Positions 21,490-32,117 are shown, counted from the first letter of the stretch. The stretch is DNA of 64,000 nucleotides from Strigamia acuminata (GCA_949358305.1 OX442314.1:54445369-54509368), one strand, 5' to 3'. Program-made: numbers and translations. The notes: generated by a model not told the origin, from the sequence alone.

Positions 21490-21706
21490 CGTGTGAGATT
21501 AGGTGGTAGTCTTTGAAATCCCTAAAATCTTCAAACGAAAATAATGAAGGAAAATCTACTACGTATTTCTATTTCATCAGTTTAACTTCTTCACATGGAA
21601 ATATAAACTGAAAATTTAATCTGTCTTTTTTTAACTTAAATCTTTTAGTTAAATATTTATCTCCAATATTCACTGTTGCAATTCAATCGAATTTAATTGC
21701 AACCTA

Positions 21707-21724
21707 ATCTCGGTGGGACCTCCA
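21707..21724 (-). promoter_or_regulatory. Primer-binding site of the nested element, tRNA-Gln type
   Basis: TGGAGGTCCCACCGAGAT on the minus strand, 2 nt inside the 5' LTR. Its complement ATCTCGGTGGGACCTCCA is the 3' end of animal tRNA-Gln (18 of 18 against the animal sequence I know). Confidence 0.85.
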
Positions 21725-21726
21725 CG

Positions 21727-23639
21727 TGTGACGGTGACGACCACAACTCCCATTTAACAATGGTACCGGGAAGAGATCGCAATAAATAAACAGTGAATAC
21801 AATACGAGATAAATACAAGACAGTTTATTGTTGGTAAACAATAATATCAAGGCTAAATTATACATAGGACTAATGCCGACATTTGGCAAGTTAAATCAGC
21901 TATTAAACTATACAAAGAATTGGCCAACTGGCCCTAGAATAATATCACTACGGGTCTGGAATATGGGAGCGGTTTCCCCATCGCTCGACCTGATTATAGA
22001 TGTCATCTTAAGCCGGATGGCTGTGTCCTGGAGTCCGATACGGCTTCGCTGGTTTCCTTGGTTCGCTGTGTAAACTATCGCACGTCGATAAATCGAATGA
22101 TCTGAGCATTGCGGTTGACTTTGTCTGCACCGCCACAACTTTGGGAGGATATTGGTGTAAGTAAATGTATTCATTTACTTATCAATATTCCACTTATGAA
22201 TTATATTTAATTCATATCGTTGTGGATTCTTATTTAGATATTTCGGGAATAAGTTGTCGTCAACTTATCGGTTATATTGAGTTCAATATGAGATTAAGTC
22301 TTCTGACTTGATTTTGGTCCAACTGGTTGTCGAGTTTAAGTTTTGCTGTTATAAATAAAATGAAGATTAAGCTTCCCGTCGCAACACACAATTGCCATCG
22401 ATTAGAATATACGCCTTGCCATGCAGAACGGTATCAAGCGTCCCCGGCGTCGCAGCACGGTCGTCCATCGAGTGGTTGACGGTACCACGTACACAGGGGT
22501 CGATAGCTCGCGGCTCCGCACAGCAGTTTTATCTCTCGCGGTACTAATAATAGACCGACTGCTTTGGCATCGAATACCATGAGAATCAGCTTGCCAAACA
22601 CTTGGTGCTACTCGTGGTTACTGTAAAACAGACTGCTTTGGCACCATCAGGTGAAGGAACCGATTCTCAACAATACCGATGCTACTCGTGGTAACGGAAT
22701 ACGTTCATACCGAAAAAGACAACTTGGTCCTGTCCGGAGGATACTGAATTGCACAACGGCGGGTTCTCCTTCGGCGTCGCAACCGTAGACTGTAACATTT
22801 ATGCAACATAATAATCCCAGCACTTCGACTTCAATTGCCGGCGGTGGCATGATTCTGTAGAATCATGCAACGGTTCTTTGCGAATAAATCAACAAAGAAC
22901 CAAAAGGTTTTTTACGTGAACAACGAATCATACTTCTTAAGTAACAATACCAAACAGAAATAATCAAACAGAGCTGCGGAATGGCCGATTGTTTGGGTTT
23001 ATATAACCTGACTGGATTTAAGGATTAATCCAGTCATCCAATTGGAACATGGGTTCCACGAATCCCTCCAATCCCGTATCACCGGAAGTGGATACGGAGG
23101 AGCATTTATGCAAATTATGCTAATCCTTGTTACAACCGGAACTGGATACCCAGGACCGGAAATGGGTTCCACCAATCAGATTGATCGGTTGACCGATTGA
23201 TCGCTAAACATTCTGTCCCGCAGAAATGGAAGTTACATTGTATTTAACAATGTCAGATACTTAATATATATTTATATTAATATTTAACACAATTTATTCA
23301 CTTGATTAAATATACGTTTATATTTAATCATGAGGTTTTCAAGTTCGTATTCGAATTTATCGCTAATTGCGATCGCGCCATCTAGTGGCAATATGGAGCA
23401 TTGACAAATGCGGGTTTTAGCAGACGAATCTTCGTAATTATGCCGTGATACTTTAGTATCATGTGGAAATTAGTGTTTATTCTTAATAAACGAACATCTT
23501 TGTATTTGAAACATCATAAATGACTTTATTCTAGACATTTATCAGTTTTACACAGAATATTGTAAAAATACCATCATATTGGCGCAACAGCGCTTTCTTG
23601 ATAGAAAATAGGCATTTATAGCCATTGTAAACCGTCATA
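21727..23639 (-). repeat. 5' LTR of the nested element (minus-strand sense)
   Basis: Same sequence as 14216-16128, shifted by 7511. It carries the same short frames and the same ends. It abuts the primer site at its left edge and the duplicated ATTT at its right edge. Confidence 0.9.
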
Positions 23640-26261
23640 ATTTTTCTAGGCTACAAAGTAGGAGTAGAAGGACTTGCAGTAGACCCTAAAAAGGTCGCTG
23701 CAATTACGCAATTTCCGGCTCCTACCAATCTTAAGGAATTACAAAGATTTCTAGGCATGGTGAATTTCTTTCACCGCCTAATCAAGAATTTAGCCACGGT
23801 TGCAGAACCATTAAGGCCTCTCTTGAAGAAAGATGCGGAGTTCGATTGGGAACTGCATCATCAAGCAGCATTTGACGCAATAAAAGACCTGCTTACGAAT
23901 GCTGAAACAATGAAGATGCCTGACTTGTACATGCCATTTATTGTTCATACTGACGCCAGTAGACAAGGGTTGGGTGCAGCCCTTACACAAAAGAAAAATG
24001 TGGATGGCCAAGAAGTCGAAATGCCATGCGTGTATGCAAGCAGAAGCTTGCAACCCGCTGAAAAGAATTATACTGTGACAGAATTGGAATGTCTCGCAGT
24101 AGTATGGGGATTACGCAAATTTCGCCCATACTTAGAGTACACTACATCCACTGTACAAACGGATCACCAAGCACTTAAGTGGTTGATGTCGTTATCTGAC
24201 CCGTCGGGCAGATTAGCTCGTTGGCAAATGGAGCTAATGGCGTATTCGTTCGAAATACAGTACGTCAAAGGTCCGCTAAATGTAATAGCAGACGCATTGT
24301 CTCGTGCACCTGTCAGCGCACCTGACGAACCAGAAGACGATGGCGATAATGATGATTTATTATCATATTGTCCATCTCCTTGCCGAAGTTGGCAAATGGG
24401 AAAATTGAACGAATTACCCAAATCAATAATAGTCAATGAAGATGATCAAGCATTAATCAATTTTTGTATTAACATGCATGATCCGTCAGGAACCCCTGAC
24501 GTCGAATTAAGAGCCATGATGGCTAAAAAATTCGAGCTGCCAACAACAAATGTTTTAATTAAAGCATTTGCAGCTAAAATTGCTAAACAATTGGAATGTG
24601 ATCCTCCAACGAGAGATGACATTATTGCAGAGCAAAAAGCAGACAAATTTTGCCAATATATTCGCAATTACTTATTAAATAAGCAATATCCAAGTTACAT
24701 AGTAACTCGTCTTCAAAGAAGAAATTTTGAAAGACACGCGAGTACTTATCTCATTGAAGAAGATATGTTACTCCATTATCATCCTACCTCTACCGATGAA
24801 CTAGGAGAGGATGGTAGGGCGCTTAAAGTTGTTGTGCCAAGAAAAATGATTTATAAAATCATTTGGTTGATGCACGGACATCCACTGTCCGGCCACCCAG
24901 GCATTGCGAGGACAATGTACAGAACTCGAAGAGTTTATACCTGGAAAGGTATGAAACGTGATATTACACGTTTTATTCAGCATTGTCAAGGATGTCAGGC
25001 ATGTAAGCCGAGATCAAAGACCGAAATTGAAGGCGCTCAAATTGGACCATTTGGACCATTTGACTGCCTCAGTGTGGATTTGTCTGGTCCCAAACCAAGA
25101 ACCAGAAAAAACAATACCCACATTTGCGTCATCGTAGATGTCGCTACACATTGGCCCGAGTTATTTCCAATGTGTAATCCAACGGCAATAAAAGTTGCCA
25201 ACACAATTTATCACTTATCAATGACTTTCGGATTTCCGAGACAAATCATAAGTGATAATGGACCACAATTTCGATCACAGGTCTATAAAGAATTTTGCAA
25301 AAAATTCGACATGTCGCGAACACCGACATCGATTTATCATCCACAAAGCAATCCTGTGGAGAGAACCAATCGAGATATTAAATATTTAGTTTCGATTTAT
25401 TTAGATATTCACGACCAATGGGATGAGTATCTACGCGAATTTGCATTCAGTTTGAGAACAACTGTAACAAGAGGCAGAGATTATTCTCCTGCTTTCTTAA
25501 ATTTTTTCCGAGAATTAAGAATTCCTTGGGATCCAAGAATTCCGGAAGGAATTTTAGTCATTGACCCAAAAAATCCGCATTTATATGTTCAGAAATTAGA
25601 AGCAATAATTGCAGAGACGTATCAGCATATGATGTCTCACGTCTTAGATTTAAGACGCCGTGTCGAAGCTGAAAAATCAGATAAGAAATTCGACAACTTC
25701 AGACAAAACGATTTAGTCTGGCGAGAGTCTCATATTCTCTCAAATGCCGCTAAAGGAATAGCAGCAGGCATTTCACCGAAAAGGAATGGGCCTTATGTAA
25801 TTGTCAAAAGGTTACAAGGAGGCGCCTTTCAACTTCGACGGCTGAGTGATAATAAAATTTATCCAGCTGTTCACGGCACTGAATTAATGCCGTACTTTCC
25901 TGTTTTCAACCAAGAAATTTGGCTGGAAGGGGAGGAAGTGGGTCAAAAAACAAAAAATATTGTTAATACCTTGGATGATGTTGAATTATCCAAAATTCCT
26001 GTCGAAAACACGGAATCGAGTGAAAAATCGAAACTCAAAAATAACGAAGTCGATGAAATAAACAAGCGACTTGAAAATGTTTCTCTTGATGAAAATCTAG
26101 AAAAGGAAATGTTTTTAGAAAAAGAGAAAATTTCAAACAATGAAGAAAATAACTCATCTGACATTGGAGACGATGCTGATGACAATCTAAACAAGTTGGA
26201 TTGTTCTTCGCGAAAGTCAAAGTACAACTTGAGATCTCGCGTTCCGCGAGTCAAGACATAG
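23640..26261 (+). CDS. pol: Pol polyprotein, 3' part: RNase H and integrase
   Basis: The pol frame resumes immediately after the nested element. RNase H: FIVHTDASRQGLGAAL, TELECLAVVWGLRKFRPY, QTDHQALKWLM and NVIADALSR. Integrase: zinc finger HGHPLSGHPG...CQGCQAC, catalytic D in LSVDLSGP, D in IISDNGPQF and E in NPVERTNRD, all present. A GPY/F-like module follows (KRNGPYVIVKRLQGGAFQL). The C-terminus is a long charged tail ending in a YNLRSR peptide. Apart from the insertion, the gene has no stop or frameshift, matching the young LTRs. Confidence 0.92.
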   Translation: MFLGYKVGVEGLAVDPKKVAAITQFPAPTNLKELQRFLGMVNFFHRLIKNLATVAEPLRPLLKKDAEFDWELHHQAAFDAIKDLLTNAETMKMPDLYMPFIVHTDASRQGLGAALTQKKNVDGQEVEMPCVYASRSLQPAEKNYTVTELECLAVVWGLRKFRPYLEYTTSTVQTDHQALKWLMSLSDPSGRLARWQMELMAYSFEIQYVKGPLNVIADALSRAPVSAPDEPEDDGDNDDLLSYCPSPCRSWQMGKLNELPKSIIVNEDDQALINFCINMHDPSGTPDVELRAMMAKKFELPTTNVLIKAFAAKIAKQLECDPPTRDDIIAEQKADKFCQYIRNYLLNKQYPSYIVTRLQRRNFERHASTYLIEEDMLLHYHPTSTDELGEDGRALKVVVPRKMIYKIIWLMHGHPLSGHPGIARTMYRTRRVYTWKGMKRDITRFIQHCQGCQACKPRSKTEIEGAQIGPFGPFDCLSVDLSGPKPRTRKNNTHICVIVDVATHWPELFPMCNPTAIKVANTIYHLSMTFGFPRQIISDNGPQFRSQVYKEFCKKFDMSRTPTSIYHPQSNPVERTNRDIKYLVSIYLDIHDQWDEYLREFAFSLRTTVTRGRDYSPAFLNFFRELRIPWDPRIPEGILVIDPKNPHLYVQKLEAIIAETYQHMMSHVLDLRRRVEAEKSDKKFDNFRQNDLVWRESHILSNAAKGIAAGISPKRNGPYVIVKRLQGGAFQLRRLSDNKIYPAVHGTELMPYFPVFNQEIWLEGEEVGQKTKNIVNTLDDVELSKIPVENTESSEKSKLKNNEVDEINKRLENVSLDENLEKEMFLEKEKISNNEENNSSDIGDDADDNLNKLDCSSRKSKYNLRSRVPRVKT

Positions 26262-26603
26262 CGTTGACTTTCACCTTTTGGGTTTACCCAAAAGATCCGA
26301 GAGAGCAATCTCGTGACGTCATTCGTAGTAAATACTCGAATGACAACGTTCACAATGCGTTATAACTTGTGACGTCATTCGGTGTCACCGAAACAAGTTC
26401 GTTTCTCCAATCAACGAACTTAGCCACTTTTCCGATAAGTTTTGAAGTGGATGCATCGACTCCGATACCACACGACAGTTTTTCTTGATTCAGCAAACTG
26501 TAAGTTATTTTTCTGAATGAAAAATTCGATAAATATATTTAATATAATTTATTAATTCTTTCTAGCCGAAAGAATTTCTTTTTCAACGCGAAAAAGAAAA
26601 CGA
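26262..26603 (+). other. Spacer between pol and ORF3b, with a predicted splice acceptor
   Basis: No frame of note. An acceptor TTCTTTCTAG|CC at 26565 lies 38 nt before the ORF3b ATG, as in the first element. It suggests that ORF3b is read from a spliced subgenomic RNA with a leader from upstream. Confidence 0.45.
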
Positions 26604-29249
26604 ATGGCAGACGACGAAGTCAACCTCCATGCGGACGAGGAAACGCCGATGGAAGGAGCCGGTAACGATGTCCAATTATCGTTACAACAGAGGGTAAATT
26701 ATTAAAATAATTTTCACTTGGTGTTTCAGTCAGAAAAATTGAGTAATTTCACTTTTCCTGACTTCAAACACAAGCCGCTGAAAAATAAAAATGGCGGCTA
26801 TAAAAGTCACGTGCTTCCAGCATGTGCAAAGGGAGTTGCCATGACAACCAACATCCCTTAGTGGCTCACGGCCACAAGCGCTAAGCTTAAAAAAATATTT
26901 CAAATAAGAAATTATTTGTTTATTTTTAAATAAACTAATTTATTTATTTTTTTTCGAATATAGATCGAGAGGGATCGAGAAACGCCGTTCGCGCTTCCCG
27001 ACCATGTGCCGACTCAGCACCCGCTGATTTTTCGAGCGGCGTTGCCCGAAAAAATTAGACGCCTGAAGACGGCGAACAACACGTGGTGGAAGCTGCGCCA
27101 CGACTTCAGCAGATCGGCTCTGCAAGGATTTGGAGCCAGAGGTTGATTCATCGAGCGCCTTCACGTGGACGGTGTCGACGAAATCGAGTGGACGCTCGAC
27201 GAGAGCCCCCCAGGACCACTAGCTGCCGAATTGCTGCACAACCAGTGGCCAGTGACGCCACGAGAGCGTCACGAGCGCAGAAGAGCGCTAAAGAGTACCG
27301 GAATTAATTACGGTGCTCTCACCCAATTGAGGAAGAACCTCAAAACGACCCAACACGAAGTCGTGCGACGATACCGCAAGTCCGTTCGTGACGGAAACCC
27401 GCAATTTCCCGTCACACAAACCGAGCTCCACCAGTTGGCGCTCGCCGGGTGCTTCAACGATTTTCCGGGATTCTTCCCGTCGAAAGCACTCCGAGCTGCC
27501 GCAGTGCAGCTTCGCGTCGACGAAAATCGACAACTGGCTCAAGAACAGGAGGCAGAGGAGCAAGCGCGCTGCGCTCTCCCTTTTTATCAAGAAGATGAAA
27601 TTCCGGCCCCAGCGGCCATCCATCCTCCGCCACAAGACGAGGATTTGAGGGTGGGGCAACTCCCTCCGCCGGTTCCAATCCGACCGATGTTCCGCGAATC
27701 GAGCCGCGATCGAGAGGAGCGACAGAGGCGATCGCGCCCATACTCGACTGAAGCACAGCCACTACGCCCGCAGTCGCGACGAGGACGGACACCAGAGACG
27801 TTTGGCTCGTCGTCCTCACTGAGTTTCGAATCGGACTCCACAATCCAGTCCGCCCGAAGTAGCCGAACCGCCTCCACGTTCAAAGTAGACAACCCGGCTA
27901 CTCCATACGCCATGAGACGTGTCGTCGGTGATATCTCTCCCGACTGTAGCGTGCCAGTACCTGGACACGCTAGCCGCTTGCCCGAACATGGATATGTTTC
28001 CCGCTTGCCGGCTGGAGTTAGCAACCTGCAACTCCGGCCATTTTTTAGTGAGTCATTCGGCCCACAATGGACCTGCTACGAGCAGCAACCCATTAGAGCG
28101 CAGCAAGAAGTGCTCCAAAAGCTGGACGCATACCAACGCGCCCAGATCGCCGAGTCGCAGAAGGACTGGCAGAGACTAGCTGAAAGGCTAGAAGTCTCCG
28201 ACATCAATACCATTGATGATCCCCGCCTGATGGATTTTCAGCGTCAGCTAATTCCGGGGATGACTAGGGTGTTGTACCCTGGTGTTCTTCCTTCGCCAGG
28301 ACAGGCGTTGGCGGCCATTACATACTTATGGACCGCTCCGATGGGCCTGTCGGAGAAGAAAGTCGAGCTGTGGTACCACCTCCGGCTCGACCCGCCTACG
28401 ATCTTGGCCGAGCTAATTAAGCAAGTCGTAGCAAACGGCGAGACCGAAGAAGAGGCCGCCGTTCGGTTGCGAACCGAGTGGTCCTTTGCGAAGGCCACGG
28501 CGCAAATGGCCGGAAGAACACCGCTTTCAGTTACGAGCGCCACAGCAGCTGCGTCACTAGCTGTTTTCCAGTCGGCCCAAGAAGGCGCTGGATGTTCGTT
28601 TTGGCCGGAGAACGCCGGAAGTTCTCAAACTCCAGCCGGAGTTCAACGGGCAGTCGAACCCCGTAAGCTCACCGGAGTTGGTCGAGCGCAGGGACGAGGC
28701 GTCACACCCTCGTCAACCTCCGCGCCCGCGTTGGTTTTCTTGGGCTCGCCGAGCCATTTCGACGATGCCACGGCGGAAGACTCACGTCCACCGCCGCCGC
28801 CGCCGCCAGCCAAGCCGGAGACGAAGGTCAAGCCGCTGAAGAAGGAATCGGCTTTCAAGACCCTGATGCGCCTGTATCCACACTTCTATTTGACGCCGGA
28901 TACGAGAACACTGCTAAGCAACAACCACAAGTTGTCGAGGCAGGTGTTTATGTGGCTCGAAGACCACATTCGGGTATTAAGCCCACCATCGGTGCTCCAT
29001 GATCGACTCCTGCGAGCACGATTAGCGCCAGAGGATCCGATAGAGTTTGCGGCGCTGGGATTTTTCAACCGAGCGAACTCGGCAAGAATCATCCAGGTTT
29101 GGCTTCATGTCAACCCTGGAATGGTCTCCGGACCAAACGCAGGTCGCGACCTGTGTACGGTTAACGAGCGGTCAAATCCGAGGGACGACGCCACGGACAT
29201 GATGCGCCCGTTGACGCCTGAGCGAACTCAGAACATGGACGAATCATAA
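26604..29249 (+). CDS. ORF3b: spliced accessory protein of the Ty3/gypsy element, with an in-frame TGA
   Basis: Predicted exon 1 at 26604-26693 (MADDEVNLHADEETP..., donor AGG|GTAAAT) and exon 2 at 26964-29249 (acceptor TTTCGAATATAG), phase 0. Exon 2 begins with PDHVPTQHPLIFRAALPEKIR, the counterpart of the ORF3a N-terminal domain. About 60 codons in, TGA at 27144-27146 interrupts it. The same frame then stays open for about 700 codons and keeps the mid block (MTRVLYPGVLPSPGQALAAI) and the C-terminal block (LMRLYPHFYLTPDTR...MWLEDHIR). No downstream ATG restores the N-terminal domain. The gene sits between pol and the 3' LTR, where env would be, but no signal peptide or membrane segment is seen. 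The stop may be a recent nonsense mutation or a readthrough codon. Confidence 0.72.
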
Positions 29250-29301
29250 ATTGGTTCGTTCATTTTCTCTCCATGTAAGATTCGTCTTAAATGGGGGGAT
29301 G
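29250..29301 (+). promoter_or_regulatory. 3' polypurine tract region
   Basis: The 52 bp after ORF3b end in AAATGGGGGGATG against the LTR TGTGGTG. This is the expected plus-strand primer site. Confidence 0.7.
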
Positions 29302-30285
29302 TGTGGTGATCTCAAAATATTCACCAACTTAGAAGATAAAATTAATTGTCTTCTAATTAATTTGACTGTGGCACACGCCAAGTCAGATCATGTGACCGAG
29401 GGGAGAAATCCTCTCTAGGCACATATCACCCCAGGTTGTCCGGGGTGAAAACGGTTATTAGCCGTTATGGTGCAATATGGTGTAATAACCACTAGTTGCA
29501 CCCATTTGAGCTAAGTGCGCAGGTTTTCTGCGCAATATTGAAGCGTGCTGGGCTCGCGCCTTGGCTCAAATCGGGACTCTGAAAAATAACACACAACCAC
29601 AAACATCACTGCTTTTGCTCCTGAAAGAAAAGTATTGATAGTGGACTCGTGTTTCTCAGTTTCACCTGCTTGCTTTGTAACAACTTACAAAGCCAGCTAT
29701 CCTGCTTGAATTAGCCAAAGCTAATTCCAGCAATCGAATCGAGAAGTAGAAGTTTCCCGAAGTGACGTGAACCATCGCCGTCGCAGCAGCGCGAACTGTT
29801 GCCACCGCCATCGAACGCCAGTCGGACGCCCGTGACCGTGAACCACCGCCAGCGAGCCGTCGTACGAGTAACGGAAGAAACCCACGAGAACCATCGTCTT
29901 CGACCATCGTTCGTGAGTTTGCCGAAAACGAAGACATTTGCCTTCGCTCAACAACATCGCGTTGTTTAAGCGCCATTTCTGACGCTTTGTAGCTTGCAAC
30001 AGTCGTTGCAAGCCCTTCCTTTGTTTCATTGTTTCCCGCTCATTTTATTCTTGCGACTTGTCGCATTTTGTGATATTCATAATCATTATTAATATATATT
30101 GTAATTTAAACCGAATAAATAATTGTGTGATTTTTATTACCATAATAAACTGTCTTTTTATTCCTATTTTCGTAAACTTAACCCTAGACAAGTTTCGGCC
30201 GCGATATAAGTCTTGTTAAGCATTCACCTGCGGTTTCACCTATATTAATTAGTAATTTAGTGTGATAAAAACCCGGATCGCAGCA
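29302..30285 (+). repeat. 3' LTR of the Ty3/gypsy element
   Basis: Identical to 8466-9449 over all lines compared, offset 20836. It ends ATCGCAGCA and is followed by the GCAT target duplication (30286-30289). Confidence 0.95.
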
Positions 30286-30289
30286 GCAT

Positions 30290-31030
30290 AAAGGAGGATC
30301 ACTTCCGATTAGGAAAATTATGTAATCTAACAAATAGAAGTTTAACCAAGAAATAAATACGAAGCTTAAAAAAATAATCGATTCTGCTTTCAAAGTAGAA
30401 ATTTATTTTGCAAATACATTTTTAATAGATTGAGTCAAGATGTAAATATAAAAAGTAAAGCCGGAATCAATTCTGCTTAGAAATTGGAAATTACTCTGAC
30501 AATTTTTTTTATTAAATTTAATTAAACTCACAGCTGTGGTGTAATAATGGAGAAATCAATGTTTATCAATTATACGAGTTAGCTTGAAAAAATGTTAAGA
30601 AAATAGCAATTGGAAAAGTAGTTTTGAAAAGAAAAAGTCATAAAAAAATTCAGTTTTCTACTCTTATCTCTGCAACGGTGCCAGACATGCAAATTCCAAC
30701 CAGGGGAATCGATTTTTTGATTCCTTTTACGTCTAATCAGCACGTTTTTGGCACTTTTTCAATTTTGGACATGTTATCCTTTGACTTGTGTCTGCTTTTT
30801 CAATTGCAATTTTCTTAAAATTTTTTTAGTACAAAATATTTGAGAATTAGTCATTTTTAGACTAAATAAATGTTGCTCTACAAGTTTACAATTGGAAATT
30901 TCTGTCTATCTCTAACGGTTACCGAGATAATTTCCGAATGACCTTGAAGGAACATCCCAAGGTCATATTTCGGGTCACCAAAAGATTGTCCCACCCAACT
31001 TTACAAGTAATACTTTGCCATCATTGAATT
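30290..31030. other. AT-rich intergenic stretch, originally next to the MED10 promoter
   Basis: Before the Ty3 insertion this sequence adjoined 8465. No gene, repeat or RNA structure is recognised. Confidence 0.5.
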
Positions 31031-31045
31031 AGATGCATTGTCGAG

Positions 31046-32001
31046 CTCAAAGATGTGATGGTGATGACGGCGTGGGCAGATAGTGCTCGAAGATGGTCCT
31101 GGTGCAAGAAATGCCACTCCCTAGACCAGTCCGCTGCCCAGCTTTTTACTCTAGGCAAGAACTCGCCGACCGACATGGATTGGAACATCCGGGCAACAAA
31201 ACTTAACTTAAATCGCATTCTGACCAACTAGGATAAACCCTCTAAGACCACGGAAGTGACGCAACCCGTCGATCCCTCTCTTGTCGATGTGTTAAATAAG
31301 CAGATTACACTGTTAACGAGTGCACTCTCCTCCGCTCAAGCCCAAATTACCGTATTGGAATCTACTGCCAACCTGGTCCAGGTAAAAAAATTAGTCGCTA
31401 CCCAAGAACAAATTGTTGTTCCCGACGAGTTCGTGCTCCCAACTTTTACTGATGCGCAGACTTGACCCCAGACGAGATGCTTAGTCGCGCACGCAAGTTA
31501 ATCCCCCTTGTTAGTGAGTACTCTGTACATGTATAACTTAGGCCGCGCAATTTTTAACGTAGCTCACCGCTATGACGGGTATGTCAAACTGATTAATCAG
31601 TTAAGGCGAAGTCAGGCACTAATTTTGGGGGCAGAAACCGTTCACCCAGCCTACCACTTATGTTGCGACGTGTGGGATACGCCTCCTGGGAGCGGGTGTT
31701 TATCCTCCATCGCACGATGACGCGAGTATGGATGCGACACATCCCAAGCGCTTATACCGTAGATCCCCAGCGATATGTGTTATCATTTGATCAGTTTCAA
31801 GAAGAAAGAGGGCAGCCCCCGTTCGCTGGCAGAAAGCACGACCGTCCGTTCAATATACTCCAAGTAGAAGATTTCTCTTCAACCATATCCGGCCTGTGCG
31901 ACCAGACCGACGCATTTAAGCTATCATCCCCAAAGCCCTCCACTTCAGATCAGATTACCGAGATCCCAGTAGATTTGTCTTACAATCCCCCTAAATGCTA
32001 A
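31046..32001 (+). pseudogene. Broken accessory-type ORF remnant with a Cys pair
   Basis: Fragmented frames: one at 31046-31465 with SWCKKCHSLDQSA followed by a coiled-coil-like segment (LVDVLNKQITLLTSAL), and one at 31660-32001 ending in a Pro/Ser-rich tail. They are separated by stops and a frameshift. WCKKC resembles SCKKC in the ORF at 37603. A purine tract AAAGGGAAGAAG followed by TGTGAAGC at about 32010 would place it just before an LTR, the same position as ORF3. Family unknown. Confidence 0.35.
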
Positions 32002-32009
32002 AGGGAAGA

Positions 32010-32110
32010 AGTGTGAAGCTGCGTCCGTCCGCGCACTTCCTGCGAAACAGGAAGTGTGTAGCCCTTGAAATTTCCCAGAAACGGTGGCGCCACCTGGTGG
32101 CGGTTTCTAT
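32010..32110 (+). other. Possible LTR start
   Basis: TGTGAAGCTGCGTCC follows a purine tract; a nearby hairpin CACTTCCTGCGAAACAGGAAGTG is clear. No right edge was found. Confidence 0.2.
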
Positions 32111-32117
32111 TTGAAAA

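Larger units (their letters stand above)
18206..21726 (-). other. Long noncoding leader of the nested element with repeated inverted-repeat motifs
   Basis: No open frame of significance in 3.5 kb. A short motif of the form TTTTC-N3-4-GAAAA occurs some twenty or more times at irregular 50-200-bp steps. Examples are near 18662, 19171, 19257, 19505, 19740, 20053, 20109, 20403, 20434, 20963, 21179 and 21590, often followed by TA-AA. Purine tracts AAGGGGGA(G/C) lie at the complement of 19010-19017 and 19383-19390. The last 450 bp hold three tandem versions of the leader segment that contains the primer site. It is probably structured leader RNA. Confidence 0.6.
14216..23639 (-). mobile_element. 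Nested, non-autonomous LTR element, antisense, in the pol gene
   Basis: Two direct LTRs (14216-16128 and 21727-23639, 1913 bp, offset 7511, identical in the parts I compared). They flank a 5.6-kb interior read on the minus strand. Target duplication ATTT (14212-14215 and 23640-23643); removing the insert plus one duplication restores the pol frame. On the minus strand the order is LTR, tRNA-Gln primer site, 3.5 kb noncoding, a 493-aa ORF, about 0.6 kb spacer, polypurine tract, LTR. There is no protease, RT, RNase H or integrase anywhere in it, so it must have been mobilised in trans. It is younger than its host element. Confidence 0.9.
8466..30285 (+). mobile_element. Complete Ty3/gypsy LTR retrotransposon with third gene, split by a nested insertion
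   Basis: LTRs at 8466-9449 and 29302-30285 are 984 bp and identical as far as I compared line by line. They have TG...CA ends and are flanked by GCAT on both sides (8462-8465 and 30286-30289). Order: LTR, primer site, gag, frameshift, pol (protease, RT, RNase H, integrase), spliced ORF3b, polypurine tract, LTR. Removing the antisense insert at 14216-23639 leaves a unit of about 12.4 kb. Identical LTRs mean very recent insertion. It landed 173 bp upstream of the MED10 ATG, pointing away from MED10. The nested insert breaks pol, and ORF3b has a stop codon, so this copy should be defective. Confidence 0.93.

Noticed and set aside
8466-30285. Reading the two LTR pairs as one complex locus or as an assembly duplication
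   Set aside because: Each pair has its own target duplication, primer site and polypurine tract, and removing the inner insert restores the outer pol frame.
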